A stretch of 64,000 nucleotides of DNA from Combretum micranthum (Eukaryota > Streptophyta > Magnoliopsida > Myrtales > Combretaceae), in the NCBI GenBank assembly GCA_024138025.1, contig JAMXBD010000055.1, forward strand, positions 2,170,001 to 2,234,000. Direction: 5' to 3'. The notes under the pieces are model-generated. The model was not told the DNA's origin and did no database searches. It saw only the letters and a list, made by a program, of their open reading frames with translations. The position numbers and the translations under genes are program-made. Each line of letters opens with the position of its first letter. Positions within the stretch are counted from its first letter, which is position 1. Below are positions 46,491 to 59,054 of this stretch, one piece after another.

Positions 46491-47290
46491 TGTTGATCGC
46501 TATTTTTCGTCTTGGGCCTTTTGAGCTTAATTAGACCTCATAATCATATAAGTCAACCCCCTTACTCATACTCAAAAATTGATAGGTCCAAAAAGGCTAC
46601 GAATCTCCATAAGCTTCAATTGTTGCCTCACATGACCTAAGAAGGAAACTTTCCTAATTGAGCCCTTCATTACCAATAAAGAAAAGAACGCTTTACTTTC
46701 TTAAAAGGGAAAACACTCTCAAGAGAACCCTTAAATAATTAGACAACACTTCCTTAATCAAATAAGAGAAGTTTCTTATCTTGGGAAGATTTACTTTCTT
46801 GATGAAGGAAGGAACTACACTACATAAGTAAGGTTCAATCGACTTGGATCTAAGTTCACTCCTCTACTCTTATTCTCTATTACTACCATACATTTCAATC
46901 CACCTACTAACTTGAGTATCGGAGTGATCACGTCGTACACACACAGTGCATTTATTAATTGGCTTTAGTCTTGCAAACTCGGTGATCAACTATCTCACTA
47001 ACCCAATCATCTTGAAGTGAAGTAGAGCAAAATTCCAAGGGAAGGGCCCCATAAGGGAAGACCGATGAACAAAACCACACGTGACATTAGAAAAGACGAG
47101 GTATTAAATCTCCATGCCAAGAAGCAAAAGATGGATTACTCCATAACTTTCTTTGATAAAGATCTTGAATGCGTTTGGTACGTAGCCAGACCGAGTTTTA
47201 AATTTGTATTTTTTTTCTTCTCTAAATCTTTTTCTAACTATGGTCTCAATAAAAGGAAAGCACACCTATCGGATGTAGTATAGTTGAAGA
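46491..47290 (+). mobile_element. LTR-retrotransposon remnant (LTR end and leader)
   Basis: TGTTGATCGC at 46491 could be an LTR start. At 46908-46930 the text TAACTTGAGTATCGGAGTG matches a phrase common in the R/U5 region of plant Ty3/gypsy LTRs. A short frame (47065-47283) begins MNKTTRDIRKDEVLNL and contains ITFFDKDLECV. This vaguely resembles the segment before the protease in Tat-type elements. Neither a 3' LTR nor a target duplication was found. Confidence 0.4.
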
Positions 47291-47464
47291 TCTATGTCAT
47301 ATTCGAAGGAAAAGCTAGTAAATACTTCTACTTCCTCTTTTCTTATTATCTAGCCGAATAAAACAAGGAAAATTTTATCAACTAAGGATCTAAAATAATC
47401 CTAATCTAACAAGCATCAACAGATAACAAATTTCACAGCAAGTAAGCAAGAGATAACATATATT

Positions 47465-50400
47465 CACTACTAGAAAACTAGCCTTTAGAGACAGAAAATT
47501 TGCGATGGAAAATTTCTATCTCTAAAAAAATGAATTAGAGACAGATTTGCGACGAATTTGTGATGACATCAATTATGAATAATCTTCTAATTTTTATATG
47601 CTTTTGCGACGGATTACACATTGATTTGCGACGAAAATTTTTCCGTTGCAAATTTGTCTCTGATTTTAGAGGGAAATAAATTATTTTAGCGCCAATTTCT
47701 ATTTTTTTTTAAATTCTGTTGCAAATTTGTCTCTAAATTAAATTATTACATATATGTATATATAAATAATTATGTTTAAAATTTAGTTTTAATTATACAT
47801 ATTTTATAATATATATAAATGTGCATTATATAATAAGGACATATATAATATTTGTAAATTAATTTTATTATATAATAACTATAATATGTATAATCATATG
47901 TTATTTACAACTAATTATATATTTTTTTATTTATAATATATTTATTATTACATTACATATTTATATATTATAAAGCATAAGTTAAAAATAGTACTTAAAA
48001 TATAAATATTATATTTATATCTTATTATACAATATTTTGCATAATAACTTATATAAAAAATCAAATTATACAACTTAATAAAATAGTGTATAACAATAAT
48101 ATAATATGTTATATACAAGTAATATCATAAAATATTACTTAAAAGTAAAGTATATTTCAATAATAAAATATGTAAAATAAAATATTAATATAAAATGTTA
48201 ACTTAGTATATTTGAACATATACAAATATATAAATAATATATTATATTTTAATAATATATTAATCAAAAAATATATATTCATATTATTTATAATTTTTTT
48301 TATATATTTATTATGACTATTCATATTTTTTTTATATAAAAAAAAATTATATATATCTTACATAATTTATATTTACATACTATATTTTATTTAAAATATA
48401 ATAACATATTTGGGTACAAAATAATATACTATGTAAAAATTTAGTATATTTCAATAAAAAAATATAATATATAATAATTAGTTAAATATATTTAAATTGA
48501 TATTATATATTATTTTATTAATATATTAATGAAAAATATATTTTTATATTGTTTATATTATATTATAATTTATTAAGTGTAATAAAAATGAAATAAAAAA
48601 TAAACACATTAATTAAAAATATGAAATTTATTAAGTTAAATATAAAATATTAAATAAGTAATGTAAAAAGTATAATTATAATATATATCATTAAATATAT
48701 ATAAATTTATATGTATAAAATTATTTATTGTAACACCCTGAATTATACATCTATTTAATTTTTGGTAATTGTTAAATAGATAGTAATGTCTGGTAGAAAT
48801 TTTAGAAAATGTCCGAAAAACCATCCCTGCTTTTCTTGAATTTAAATATTGGTAATTACCAATATGGACAATAAAAGACTTGATTAAAAAAAATATAAAC
48901 ATAAACTATACCTATATCAAAGAAAAATTTTCCGTAAGATATAACAATAATAATATGATTAATATATAAACTAAAAACCAATAAAGATAAGTAAAATAAT
49001 AAATTAGATCCAAAAAATAATTCAAAAGATACAAATAAAAGATAAACACTATAAATTTATAATAGTAGAATATAAATAAAGTCAAATTAAACACAATTTA
49101 ATTATTAACAGGTCATAAAATACCAAAACACTAATAATTTAAATCCTTAAAGGATAAATTATAATTTACGATAATAGATATTAAAGCTGTAAAGTAAAAA
49201 TCTTAAATTAAAAATTTTAAGTATACCATAGTGTTCAGAATATTTAATATAGTAGGTACGTAAATTTTCATCTTAAAATATTATCGAATGAGTATTTATC
49301 GTACGTGTTAATTAGAACCCAAAAAAAGTGAAACTTACCTAATAAGCTAAAATTTTCCCTATAAATTCTCTCATCCTCACGCTCTCTCATCTCATCCTCT
49401 CTCTCATTTCTCTCTCTCTCCCTCTGGCAAAGTCTTCATTTGAAGACTTTAAAAAAAAAAAAAAAAAAAAAGAAAGAAGAAGAAGAAATCTTCTCCGAGC
49501 AGGAGAAGGAAAAAAAAAAGAGAAAAAAGAAAAGAAAAGAAAAAGAAATAATAAAATAATAGAAAATGAATCTAGAAGCTCCTTCGATCTTCAAAAGCTC
49601 GTATCTTTCACATACGACAATCGATTCCAATTCCGAAAGTGGTGTTGTGATCATGACGATACGCTCTTCAATTCAAGACCACACAAGGTTAGGTTTCGAT
49701 CATTCTAAAATTTTGCTATTATGATCCGATATGTAGAAATTTTCGTAATATTAAGAGTTTTAATATTAGTTTTTATTATAAATATACATATTTACATGCA
49801 TATATAACGATAATAATATAAAATTATGTCATGCTGAGTATGTGTATTTAGACTAGTTGATATTACATTTCGCTTATCAAATGGATAATAAATTGATAAA
49901 TAAAAACGCTAGATGATAGAAAATTGGTTATGATTTTAGATAATTAATATTTAGAGTCTATTTATTAGTAAATAGAAATTTAAAGATAAATCGCTAGAGT
50001 TGAAATATACCCGATAGGATCAGTAACTGATCAAAATCTTCTAATCTAAAGCCCAAATTAAAATTCTAATTTCACAAACATGAAAGTTATAATATTTCAA
50101 TCCTATATAGACTAAAACCCTAGTTTATCTTATCAGATCTGGAATTCTAATCGTGTAGGTGAAAAACCTGAATCTATCCGATTCCGTAGATTTTAGAATT
50201 TAGTTTTCGACTTAAAAAAAATGTAAGAAAAATATAGAACCTTGACTATAGAGATATATGTAGTATAATACTGAAAAATTCTCAAAACACTAAAAGTTAA
50301 GCTTGCTCATGACCTAGGATGGGTAACCTCCTGGGAAATGAATAGTAATTTTCCAAAACGAGTAATATATTGATAAATGTAATTCAAAGACAATAACTAG

Positions 50401-53400
50401 TGGTTTAGAATTGAATTATTAGATCTTTAAAGTATATCAGTTAGCAAATAATGATTTAAAGATAAATCGCTAGGATTGAGATGTAACCGTTAAAACTAGA
50501 TATTAGGTATAATTTACATAAATAAAACTCAAACTAAGATTTTAATATCAAAAACACTAAAACAAAAACATTCTTAACTTATATAAACACCTGTTATGTT
50601 TTATGAAGTAAAACTTAACTAAAGAAACAATTAGAATTAAGTAAAGTAAACCTATAGTGTAGTTTCGACATTTAAAAAGAATAGAGATGTTCTATGACAA
50701 GCTTAAATAATTTAAAGTACACACAACATATATTCATGAGTAGAAATGGAATTAAGGAGGAAAATAAAAACTTAGAAAACCCTAGAACCTTATAATAAAA
50801 GTTTCATCCCTATAAGAAAACTTAAGAAAAATTTTACTTGAATTTGATAAATGAAACATATTTGATTATCCGATCAATAAGAAGATTGGATATGTAATTA
50901 AACTTAAATATGTGACCTTATATACAAATATAAGATTCAGATCATACGCAGAAATATGATATTAATAGATAAACTTGATATGATTTAAGTATTATATAGA
51001 TAAAAGATATCTAGCTTTAAATCTATTAGATATACTCAATAACAAACCTATATAAACATATGAAGATTTCAACACATATAAAAGAATAAGATTCCTAGAA
51101 TAAAATTTAAGTAATTCAATTACAAATTAGAAAATCAAGATAATATAAATTGTAATTGAAAGATTAAACTTAACCAAGAATTCCGTAACTCTAAGTATAA
51201 AATTCAACACTTGTAAGACTATAAGGATATAAAGTGTAGATTAATGGAAATCATAAATATTAGCTAATATAATCAAATTAATTAAGGTTACATGCTTAAA
51301 ATAAGATCAAGACAAGAAAAATGAAAATAAATATAAATGTATACGCTTTAACTAAAAAGTAGTGTAATGAACTTAAATCAAGTTTAATCACTAATACTTG
51401 ATGAAATAAACATAAAACAAGGAATCGAACTTGAAATAATACTTAAGAATACAAAACAAGAAAGATATACACAATTGGGATATCTTTCAAATCCCTTGAG
51501 TAACATAGGAAAAATATACAAAATGATTAGTTTAACCTGATAATTAAAAACTACATTCGATAAGTTTTCTAATGATTACTCATATGCTAAAATCTAAGTT
51601 AGAACGAGTATAATACGCCCAATTTGAGTTTTCGTGATTAAACTCGATATTTGAAAACAACTAAAATACTTTTCTTAAGAAAACTAAGATTATACGAATC
51701 TTATAGTTTAACTTATGAAGCGTAGCCTTTATAAGCTTCAAAATGACTAATTATGTGTTAAGGTTAGATTAAGAATGTTAAAACTCGAAGTTTAAGACAC
51801 AAAGATACAAATAGGTTTCTTTGTATGAATAAGAGTATAGTAATGGGGTATTCGTTATCTAAATTCTCAGGAGAGACAGATCCGTCTTCAAGTTTTCTTG
51901 TAGACTTCTACTACCATTAAGCAAGGATAAACAGGTGAGTATATTCCGATGATCTTCATATCTGCTTGTGCTTGTAGGTTTAGAGTATGATATTTTGTTA
52001 ATATAAATGATTCAAGTATGGGGTTGGGAAATTTACACTTGTGGTTGCTCGTGTTTGTTATCTGTGTTGAAAATACTATACATTATTCTGAACGTTAAGT
52101 ATTGAGTATTGTTTAATCATTTTGATCTTTGCGAGTGTCTGATAATTGTTTGATCGCTAAATAAATGGACTTGATGACTACTGGCGTGATAATTATAATA
52201 TTGATCATGCATTGCACGATTGCATGTAGAAGGCCATCACCACTACACTTTGACTCGGATAGGGACGGTGAACATGGAGGACCGAAGTGGTATATACCTA
52301 GTGTGTACCATGGGCCTTGTTCTAGGGGAATGGGAACTAAGTCATCCTGAGGAGACGGCCCACCTCCTAGGATCGCGCCGGGTCATCGTTAAGGATATCT
52401 TGCTTCAATGGGATGTTGTTATATGTATATTATTTTCTATATATGAAAAACTCCTTGAATAAATTTGATTCCCGAAGTAGTAGCGGTCCGGGTGCTGATG
52501 TGTGGATGTACCCCAACCCCGGATTCGGAAGGCGTAAATCCGAATATATATATGGTTACCGGTTGGCCATATATATTTGTTCATTTGATTGTCTGCATTG
52601 CATATGCTTGTTTAATAACTTGTTTGCTTTTGCTTGAACGGTATGGAGCGAGGGTATACTTCACTCAGCTAGTTGTAGCTGACTCCCCAACAGTTTGCTT
52701 TTGCAGGTAAGTTGAATACGTGGATGGGATAGGATCTGAGTGCAGAGTGTGACAAAGATCAAGTTGTACAAGACTGATAGAAGATTGAGAATTTGATAGG
52801 TTAAACCTAGTTGAGAGAATAAACATGAAAATGTAGTCTTTTTCTTAACTTAGACCTAGTTGATATTTTGTGTTAAATCTAGGTTTACCTTATCTTGTCA
52901 TTTGGTAGGATATCTGATTCTCTGCGGTCTTGTGATCTGTGGAAGTTTCGATATCCAATAAATTATTTTCATAATAAACTTATATATGTATAATACAATG
53001 AGAGAATAATTAATTAGAGTCTTGTAAACTCTGACTTGCAAGGCTATCCTCATGTTGCGGGTGCACACGTGATATGACGATTTAGGGCAATCCTACTAGG
53101 CCCCACATAGGGTCGCGACATTTATATTTACATAATATATATAATATTTTTAAATAATAATATCATATTTGGAAAAAAATTATAATATACTACTGAAAAT
53201 ATTATATATTTATAATAAATATATAATTTAAAATAATTATTATAAAATGTAAACATTGTATATATTAATATTATATATTATTTTAATAAAATATTAATGA
53301 AAAATCTTTAATAAATAGGTAAAGTGAAATTATAAAATAAAAATAAATTATAAAATATATGTAAAATGTTTTATAGTTATAATATTGTAAATTGTGATAT

Positions 53401-53849
53401 CTCTTAAATAAACAGTAGTGGAACTTTACTCATGAAGATATGAATTGGTTTATCAGTTTAGTGTTTGTTAAAACTTTAATGTTAAATGTGCTTAGTATGT
53501 AGCATTCTATGATGGGTGACCTTCTGGGAAGGATAAATAAGAGGCAAATGTGTATTTTTTTTAATAATTTGTCTTAGAATCAGAGACGGATTTGTGACAA
53601 AATAATTTTATTTAATATTTACTAATTGGATATTTAAAAATATCTAATTGTAAAATAGGGACAAATTTGTGACAGAAATTCCGTAGCAAATTTGCGACGG
53701 AAAATAAATCTGTCTCTAAAAGAATTAGCGATGATGATTTTTGAAACAGAAATTTGCGATGGAAAATCTGTCTCTGAAAGTCTTTAGAGACAGATTTTTC
53801 ACTTTCAAAACAGAATTTTTTGTCTCTAAAGCCAAAATTTCTTGTAGTG
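47465..53849. mobile_element. CACTA element 2, opposite orientation, 6385 bp including a nested solo LTR
   Basis: The element starts CACTACTAGAAAACTAGCC and ends AAATTTCTTGTAGTG, flanked by the 3-bp target duplication ATT (47462-47464 and 53850-53852). Its ends carry the same AGAGACAGA and TTTGCGACGGA-type motifs as element 1, in reverse orientation. Removing the nested 4392-bp solo LTR and one 5-bp duplication leaves 1988 bp, close to the 1936 bp of element 1, and the two cores align through their A/T-rich middle. It has no transposase gene. Different target duplications and orientation show it inserted independently of element 1. Confidence 0.92.
48729..53120. mobile_element. Solo LTR, 4392 bp, nested in CACTA element 2
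   Basis: It runs from TGTAACACCC to GGGTCGCGACA and is flanked by perfect TTTAT target duplications (48724-48728 and 53121-53125). The matching point in CACTA element 1 (about 16420-16430, minus sense ATTATTTATATTTACATAAT) is an uninterrupted single copy, which serves as an empty site. The more G+C-rich block at 52230-52560 (GTGAACATGGAGGACCGAAG, TACCTAGTGTGTACC) looks like the transcribed part of a Ty3/gypsy LTR. No second LTR, primer site or protein domain is present, hence a solo LTR. A poly-A and purine-rich tract lies at 49450-49550. Confidence 0.9.
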
Positions 53850-53852
53850 ATT

Positions 53853-54579
53853 TATTTCACAAGATAGCTCTGGTCATGCTTCACCTTAGGTCTATTCATG
53901 TAACTCAAGAATTTCTAAAAAAAAAAAATTTGTGTTGATTATTGAAGAGTCGAATTCATGAATGTAAATTAATGCATCTCTCAAGATCAAAAACTCTAGA
54001 TCTAGACCAGATTACCAGAATGTCTTGAAAAGTTATCATCGCCCTAGATTCGTAAAAAGAATAAGAATCCTTTGTTGTAGAAACTAACCCAATGAATTTC
54101 CAAACAAGTGATAGAAGATCTCACCACCTCTCTCTCGAGGTGATCATGAACAACCTCATCAATAACCTAGATCTATTCATTAAAATGACCTCTCAACCTA
54201 TTGTAACGAAATCAGACATGAACACATATCGCGTATTCAAAATAAGTACTGTAGAGCTACATGAAATTAACCCAAGGATCCACAACCTAAGCAAATTTAA
54301 CTACTCCTCCATGAATATAACAAGATAAATCAACGATTCAAAGAAATAGTGAAAACCCATAATGAGATAAAGCATTAAAAACCATAATTCTTGATGAATT
54401 GAAACAATAAAGTACAAAGCTACTATGAAATCCTAGAAATCTATGTTCTCTCTCTACAAGGGAATATTTCTCTATACGATTTTTCTCTTTCTTCCACCTC
54501 TATCTTTCTAGTTTTATGTGCCTTATCGTACATACATGCTTAAAACGAAAAGCAAGTGGTTTATTTATAGCTTGCTGAT
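53853..54579. other. Unassigned stretch right of CACTA element 2
   Basis: The plus-strand frame at 54092-54328 (78 codons) begins MNFQTSDRRSHHLSLEVIMN. The next 250 bp hold TTCTCTCTCTACAAGG-type text of the kind found in retroelement leaders. I do not recognise a family. Because a LINE fragment follows on the minus strand, part of this may be its 3' region. Confidence 0.25.
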
Positions 54580-54915
54580 TTCATCCTTCTCTATCTTCCC
54601 CGTATTGGTTGTGGCAGGAATGTCTAGCGTAACATAAATCTCCTCAATTGTATCTTGGTCCATATTAGGACTAAAGAAAAAACTGAATTTTGGGAAATTC
54701 ACTTTCTGCCATGAAGCTTCACAGTATTCTTGGATAACCTATCGTAACACATGTATATTACTTAGATTGGCCTCAACAAAAAATAAGGAATCATCAGCAA
54801 ATAACATGTGAGTGATTGAGGGACATGATCACCTCATCTCTAACCCTATGAGTATTTTTCTCAATAGCAGCTTTCTAAATATTCCTTGATAGTACGTTAG
54901 CCACCAGAATTGAAA
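54580..54915 (-). pseudogene. L1-type LINE reverse transcriptase fragment
   Basis: On the minus strand LVANVLSRNI, then SHMLFADDSLFFVEANLSN (the FADD catalytic motif, codons at 54801-54790), then VIQEYCEASWQKVNFPKFS follow each other. This is the order of the palm region of plant L1-type LINE reverse transcriptases. A frame change just before SHML and stops in flanking codons break it. The endonuclease and the rest of the polymerase are absent. It is a dead fragment left of the duplicated cystatin-like copy D block. Confidence 0.78.
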
Positions 54916-54974
54916 AAAATTCTCATTATGTCATTTATCCATTTTAAATTCCAAACAATTTAATATAGTAAAAT

Positions 54975-55215
54975 TGGAAATTATTAGGTTAAGTCATGTA
55001 TGCTTGACTTGTGTACAAGTGGACTTAGCACGAAAGTGCTAGGTTGGTATATTTTGTGCCAAGTCAAAGTGTTGGGTTAATATATTTTGTATTAGGTCAA
55101 GAGTACTAGATCGTTAATGTCAGGTGCAATGTATTTGTACTAGGTTAGTATATTTTGTACTAGATCAAAAAGTGGTGATTAGTATATTTTGTGCTCGGTT
55201 AAGGTGACTACCCAT
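54975..55215. repeat. Tandem expansion of an about 34-bp unit
   Basis: Roughly five units with the pattern TAGGTTAGTATATTTTGTAC and a following AGGTCAAGAGTG-like part occur in a row. The paralogous position in the copy B block (about 18140-18195) has only about one to one and a half units. The expansion therefore arose in the copy D block after the duplication. Confidence 0.65.
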
Positions 55216-55669
55216 AGTAAAGTAGCAAAAACGATCTATTTACATTTCCGATGGGGTGTCCAATGCAACGTCTAATGCAATCCATGATGTGGTAAGACCT
55301 AGGGAATGACTACACGAATAGTAATACCTTGTAGCGTAGAAATAAATAATATTTAAAACTAATCAATACTAACCCATTGGACCATTCATATATAATATAT
55401 ATCCAAATCCAATTTGCTAGGCGACTGCTGTCAATTTCTTCCACTGTTTTCCGAGTCTAACTAATTATGCTAATATGAACATGTGCAATAAGATTGATTC
55501 TAGCTTGACAAACTAAATATGGTAAATTCTAATTAATTAGCACCATCAACATGGCATCAATATCAAGGTCTCGATTGCCTCAACTTTTTTAGCAAAGAAG
55601 ACTTACCTAATGATAGTTAATAATACTACAATGCATGTTGTTCATTTAGATCAATCTATATCTATAGCC

Positions 55670-55850
55670 GACTTTGAGTAATTTTAGTCAAGGAGTGTCA
55701 CATGCAACTTGACCTCTTCATCCATGCAAAGTAGAGATGATGATACTGGATAATACCAATGGTAAACATAGTTGCAAACATAGTGCCATATAAAGACATA
55801 AAAACCCTTTCCTTGCTATAAAGTTCTTCACTAGGAGGAGAGGCATGTTA
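55670..55850 (-). other. Exon-like segment conserved beside cystatin-like copy D
   Basis: This is the third relative of 2829-2999 and 18675-18849. Readable pieces on the minus strand include WHYVCNYVYHWYYPVSSSLL and EEVKLHVT, but the start has lost about 20 nt and the frame shifts. Family unknown. Confidence 0.33.
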
Positions 55851-56527
55851 TATCCAGATTAACCTTTTGTGAAAACCATCACATATAAAACTCTAGATCA
55901 CTTATGTTTAATCATTAAGAATTATAAATAAATAAGCAGAAGCATACATGAATCTATAGCAATCAATGACTTTAGAGTGGTGTGAATGGCCTTTCAAATC
56001 AACTCGTTTTTCTTGAGATATCCCTTTAGTTTTCTCTCTATACTCTCTGATGATGGGATTCGGAAGAGATTAAAAAAAAATTATACGTGTAATCTAGGGA
56101 CCATAACCACTATTTATAAGGAGAATAACTTCATGTTATCTTTTGGTATTTCAATTTTAGCTCATCATAAAAATAGAAATTATCTCATAAGGTCTCTACA
56201 CATAAAAGGACCATGCCCTATTAAATACATCAAAGCTCAAATACTCAAACCTTATAGATCAATTCACCACACAAAAATCAATTGACTAATATCTTCAGAA
56301 CCTTGTCCAGTCCAAGCATGATGATAATAATAATAAAGAAAGAAAGAAAAAGCTTATGTGTATATCATGTAGCATGGAACGTTCATAACCATTATAAACT
56401 TCAACCAACAGAAAATTCGAGCATTTCATGTCTCATTTGACTAATACTAGATAGCAAAGTAGATATATAAGAATAATTTTATATTTAGTATAGGTAAATT
56501 AAAAAAAAAAGTGGAGAACAGAATAAA

Positions 56528-57266
56528 TTACATGAATTTGCGCTCTAGGAAGAGGAGGAAGCAGCTGGGAAAGATGGTTTATGCCTGAAAACCTCGATAC
56601 GGATGTCATCATGTTTAATACCTTTAAATACATGTCACAGGTACACCTTTAGCTTTGGATCATCGTTTTGCTATCATTTTGATATCGTTTTCAAATCAAA
56701 TAGATACTTGAACCGATACAGATATGTTACCGAAAAAAATCAATATTTTTAATTATAAACTGATAAAATTAAATTGATATTGAATCAATATTGAATCAAT
56801 ACTGATCCGATATAGATAAAAATATGATAAACGTAACTGGTACACCTGTGGCTTTGGGTCATCCTTCTCCTTCACATCCTTGGCCTCGAATGTGATATAA
56901 TACCTAATCCCACTTGCAGCCTAACTATTTGCCTTGATAATTCTCTCGAATTCCAGTTCCTCACACTTTAAATTTAAAAAAAGAAAAAGAAAAAGAAAAA
57001 TTTATCATTGAACCCAACATACGTCGATCTCGGATAATTAAATAAGTAGTAACACTTAAAATCAAGAAATTAAAGATCCAAAATGTAAATGTTAAGCATA
57101 TGATAATGATAATGATAAAGACCTTTTCCTCATTATGCTTTTTGAGAGCATGAGATGCCAATCGGGTAAGATGATTCATCGTACGATCTTCACTTAAGTT
57201 ATCAATGGGACTAATCACACCGAAAGCAAACATGTCTTTGATTTTCTCAACATCAACATCAATACC
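56528..57266 (-). pseudogene. Cystatin-like copy D, exons 2 and 3, broken
   Basis: Exon 2 (57266-57123, 144 nt) is open and encodes GIDVDVEKIKDMFAFGVISP followed by the helix ending ALKKHNEEK. Exon 3 begins at an AAAG acceptor (first base 56965) with CEELEFERIIKANS. A TAG stop (56923-56921) then occupies the Gln position of the QxVxG loop. After GIRYYITFEAKDV and PQVY the same kind of insert as in copy B follows (56845-56647, 199 nt between the candidate splice sites), then KGIKHDDIRIEVF. Exon 1 is not found upstream to 57500. The shared insert groups this copy with B, consistent with their shared flanks. Confidence 0.8.
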
Positions 57267-57550
57267 CTGCCAAAAATTAAAAATAAAAAAGTAAAAATTA
57301 TAGAAAAAAATGGATATAATATTATCTATTACAATATATTAAAGGAGTAATGGTCATTCTGACTCTAATAAATACCTATTGTATAGGTTTTTATCAATCC
57401 ACATTTTACGAATGGTAACTACAGCGTATAATTTCTCTTTCCTAAATAACTATCACATATATTGTGTCTCCCATTCTCCCTCTTAAATCCTAACCATCCA
57501 CTTTCCAAATTTATTCAATAACTGTTCCCACTTTTATTGTTAATATTATC

Positions 57551-57911
57551 GGGTAAATTACACCAAAAAGTATTAATGTTTAGATATCAATGTTTCAAGT
57601 GGTTAAAAAGAGGTATCAATATTTCACAAAGTGGTCAAATGAGGTATTAACGTGTTGTAAAGTTTGTTTAAGGTATCAACGTTTCGATTAGTTTTTAATT
57701 AAGTTTTTAAAGTTTTCATTACTGGTCAATTATTAATATCTTATTTGACTCACTTTACAAAATATTGGTACTTCTTTTTAAGCACTTGAAACGTTGACAT
57801 CTTAAATAAATTTAGTTCCAAATGTTGATTCCTCTTTTAAACGAGTTGAAATGTTGATATCTTAAATGAACTTACCCCCCAAACATTGATACCTTTTGTT
57901 GTAATTTACCC
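57551..57911. mobile_element. Mutator-type MITE, about 361 bp
   Basis: Terminal inverted repeats of about 30 bp begin GGGTAAATTACACCAAAAAG on the left and, reverse-complemented, GGGTAAATTACAACAAAAGG on the right. Flanking 9-bp direct repeats TAATATTAT (57542-57550 and 57912-57920) are the length expected for MULE transposition. The inside repeats words such as GGTATCAACGTTTC in both orientations and codes for nothing. Confidence 0.85.
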
Positions 57912-57974
57912 TAATATTATCATTCTTACCACGTTTTACTCCTCCTTTTCTCTGCTTACAACAACATTGACATC

Positions 57975-57975
57975 C

Positions 57976-58006
<31 letters not shown>
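57975..58006. repeat. (CT)n microsatellite
   Basis: About 15 CT dinucleotides occur with one interruption (CTCGCTCT at the start). They are followed by A+T-rich noncoding sequence to 58540 in which no gene is seen. Confidence 0.9.
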
Positions 58007-58541
58007 AAAATTTAAATTTCCAAATTCCATAAATTCAAAACCCTAATCTTTAATCTCCACAAATTTGATCTCTAAAGTTTGAAGCTTTGGCAACACGGTC
58101 TTACATACCCATTTCGTGTTGATGAATGTACAACATTTTTTATGGTTTTCTATTGATATATATTTTTTAAATTCAAACCCTGATGCCAATTTGTACAATT
58201 TGTTGTTGATAGTTACTTTTAAGTGATAAAGTTCTAATTTTTCTAAAAGAGTGATGAGTGTGATTCTGAAGGTTCAGTTGAAGTGGTAAAATTAGATGAA
58301 AAGATGATTCCTTTGTAAGTTATTTGAATAAACTGACATGGAAAAATATTATACTTAAATTGTATTTATGTTGTTTGTGTTTATTTAATTATTAAAACAT
58401 AAAATTTTAAGCAGCTGGATCAAAATATGTGACCTTTTGATTGTGTTGCATAGTTAATGTGAGTTTAGTTTACTTTTATTTATATATATATAGTTTTAAC
58501 TTTACTGACGACTTTTTTTCCTTTAGTCCTTTTTAATTTGT

Positions 58542-59037
58542 TGTGTCACATAGAATAACTCTAGGATTTATGAAGTGCCTTACTGGCATAGGGACTACAT
58601 AACAAATACTTGTAATCCTTATCTTAACAAGTAACAAACTAGCTCAGTAGTTACAAATACAGCTGTAAACACAAGATATCATACATAGTGTGGTTGTAAC
58701 TATAGATCTATGTATCTGCGCCAAGGATTTGCTGATTGGAATATAAATACAATGAAAGGTAAAAAAGGGTAATTACCCCTGCAATTGAGAAAAACATAAC
58801 TTGTTAGGAGTAGGAGACTCACTCAAAGCAGTCTCAAAGCATTGCATGTTCTTTACCTGCATCATATAAAAAAACAAAGTGTTAGAATCTAGGGTTTCAT
58901 CGAGAGTTCTAGAGAGAACGGAGAGAAAGTGAGGAAGAGTGTCTTATCTGCATAGTAAAGAGCTTTTCAAATTAGCGTTAGGGTTTTCCTTGCCTTATAT
59001 ACTAAGGCTGATATGATGTGTTTAGGAGCCGTGTAAT
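58542..59037 (+). repeat. Probable 5' LTR of the Ty3/gypsy element
   Basis: TGTGTCACA at 58542 is a possible LTR start. TATAAATA (58742-58749) sits about mid-way as a promoter. The segment ends just before TAGTGCTCTCATC (about 59039-59051), which may be a mutated primer-binding site, and ATGGTTACT of gag follows at 59055. The 3' LTR lies beyond the window, so the limits cannot be checked by comparison. Confidence 0.45.
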
Positions 59038-59054
59038 ATTTAGTGCTCTCATCT

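Noticed and set aside
52165..52710. Overlapping open frames around the G+C-richer block of the nested LTR
   Set aside because: Several frames are open at once and none resembles a retroelement protein. The block looks like the transcribed part of the LTR.
15709..53849. The two CACTA elements as one insertion copied together with the cystatin-like B and D blocks they precede
   Set aside because: They lie in opposite orientation and have different target duplications (TTT and ATT), so they inserted separately.
58780..58960. Minus-strand gene start with ACCCTAGATTCT and a TATATGATGCAG acceptor
   Set aside because: The frame closes after a few codons (ATG AAA CCC TAG). The position fits the downstream part of the retrotransposon LTR.
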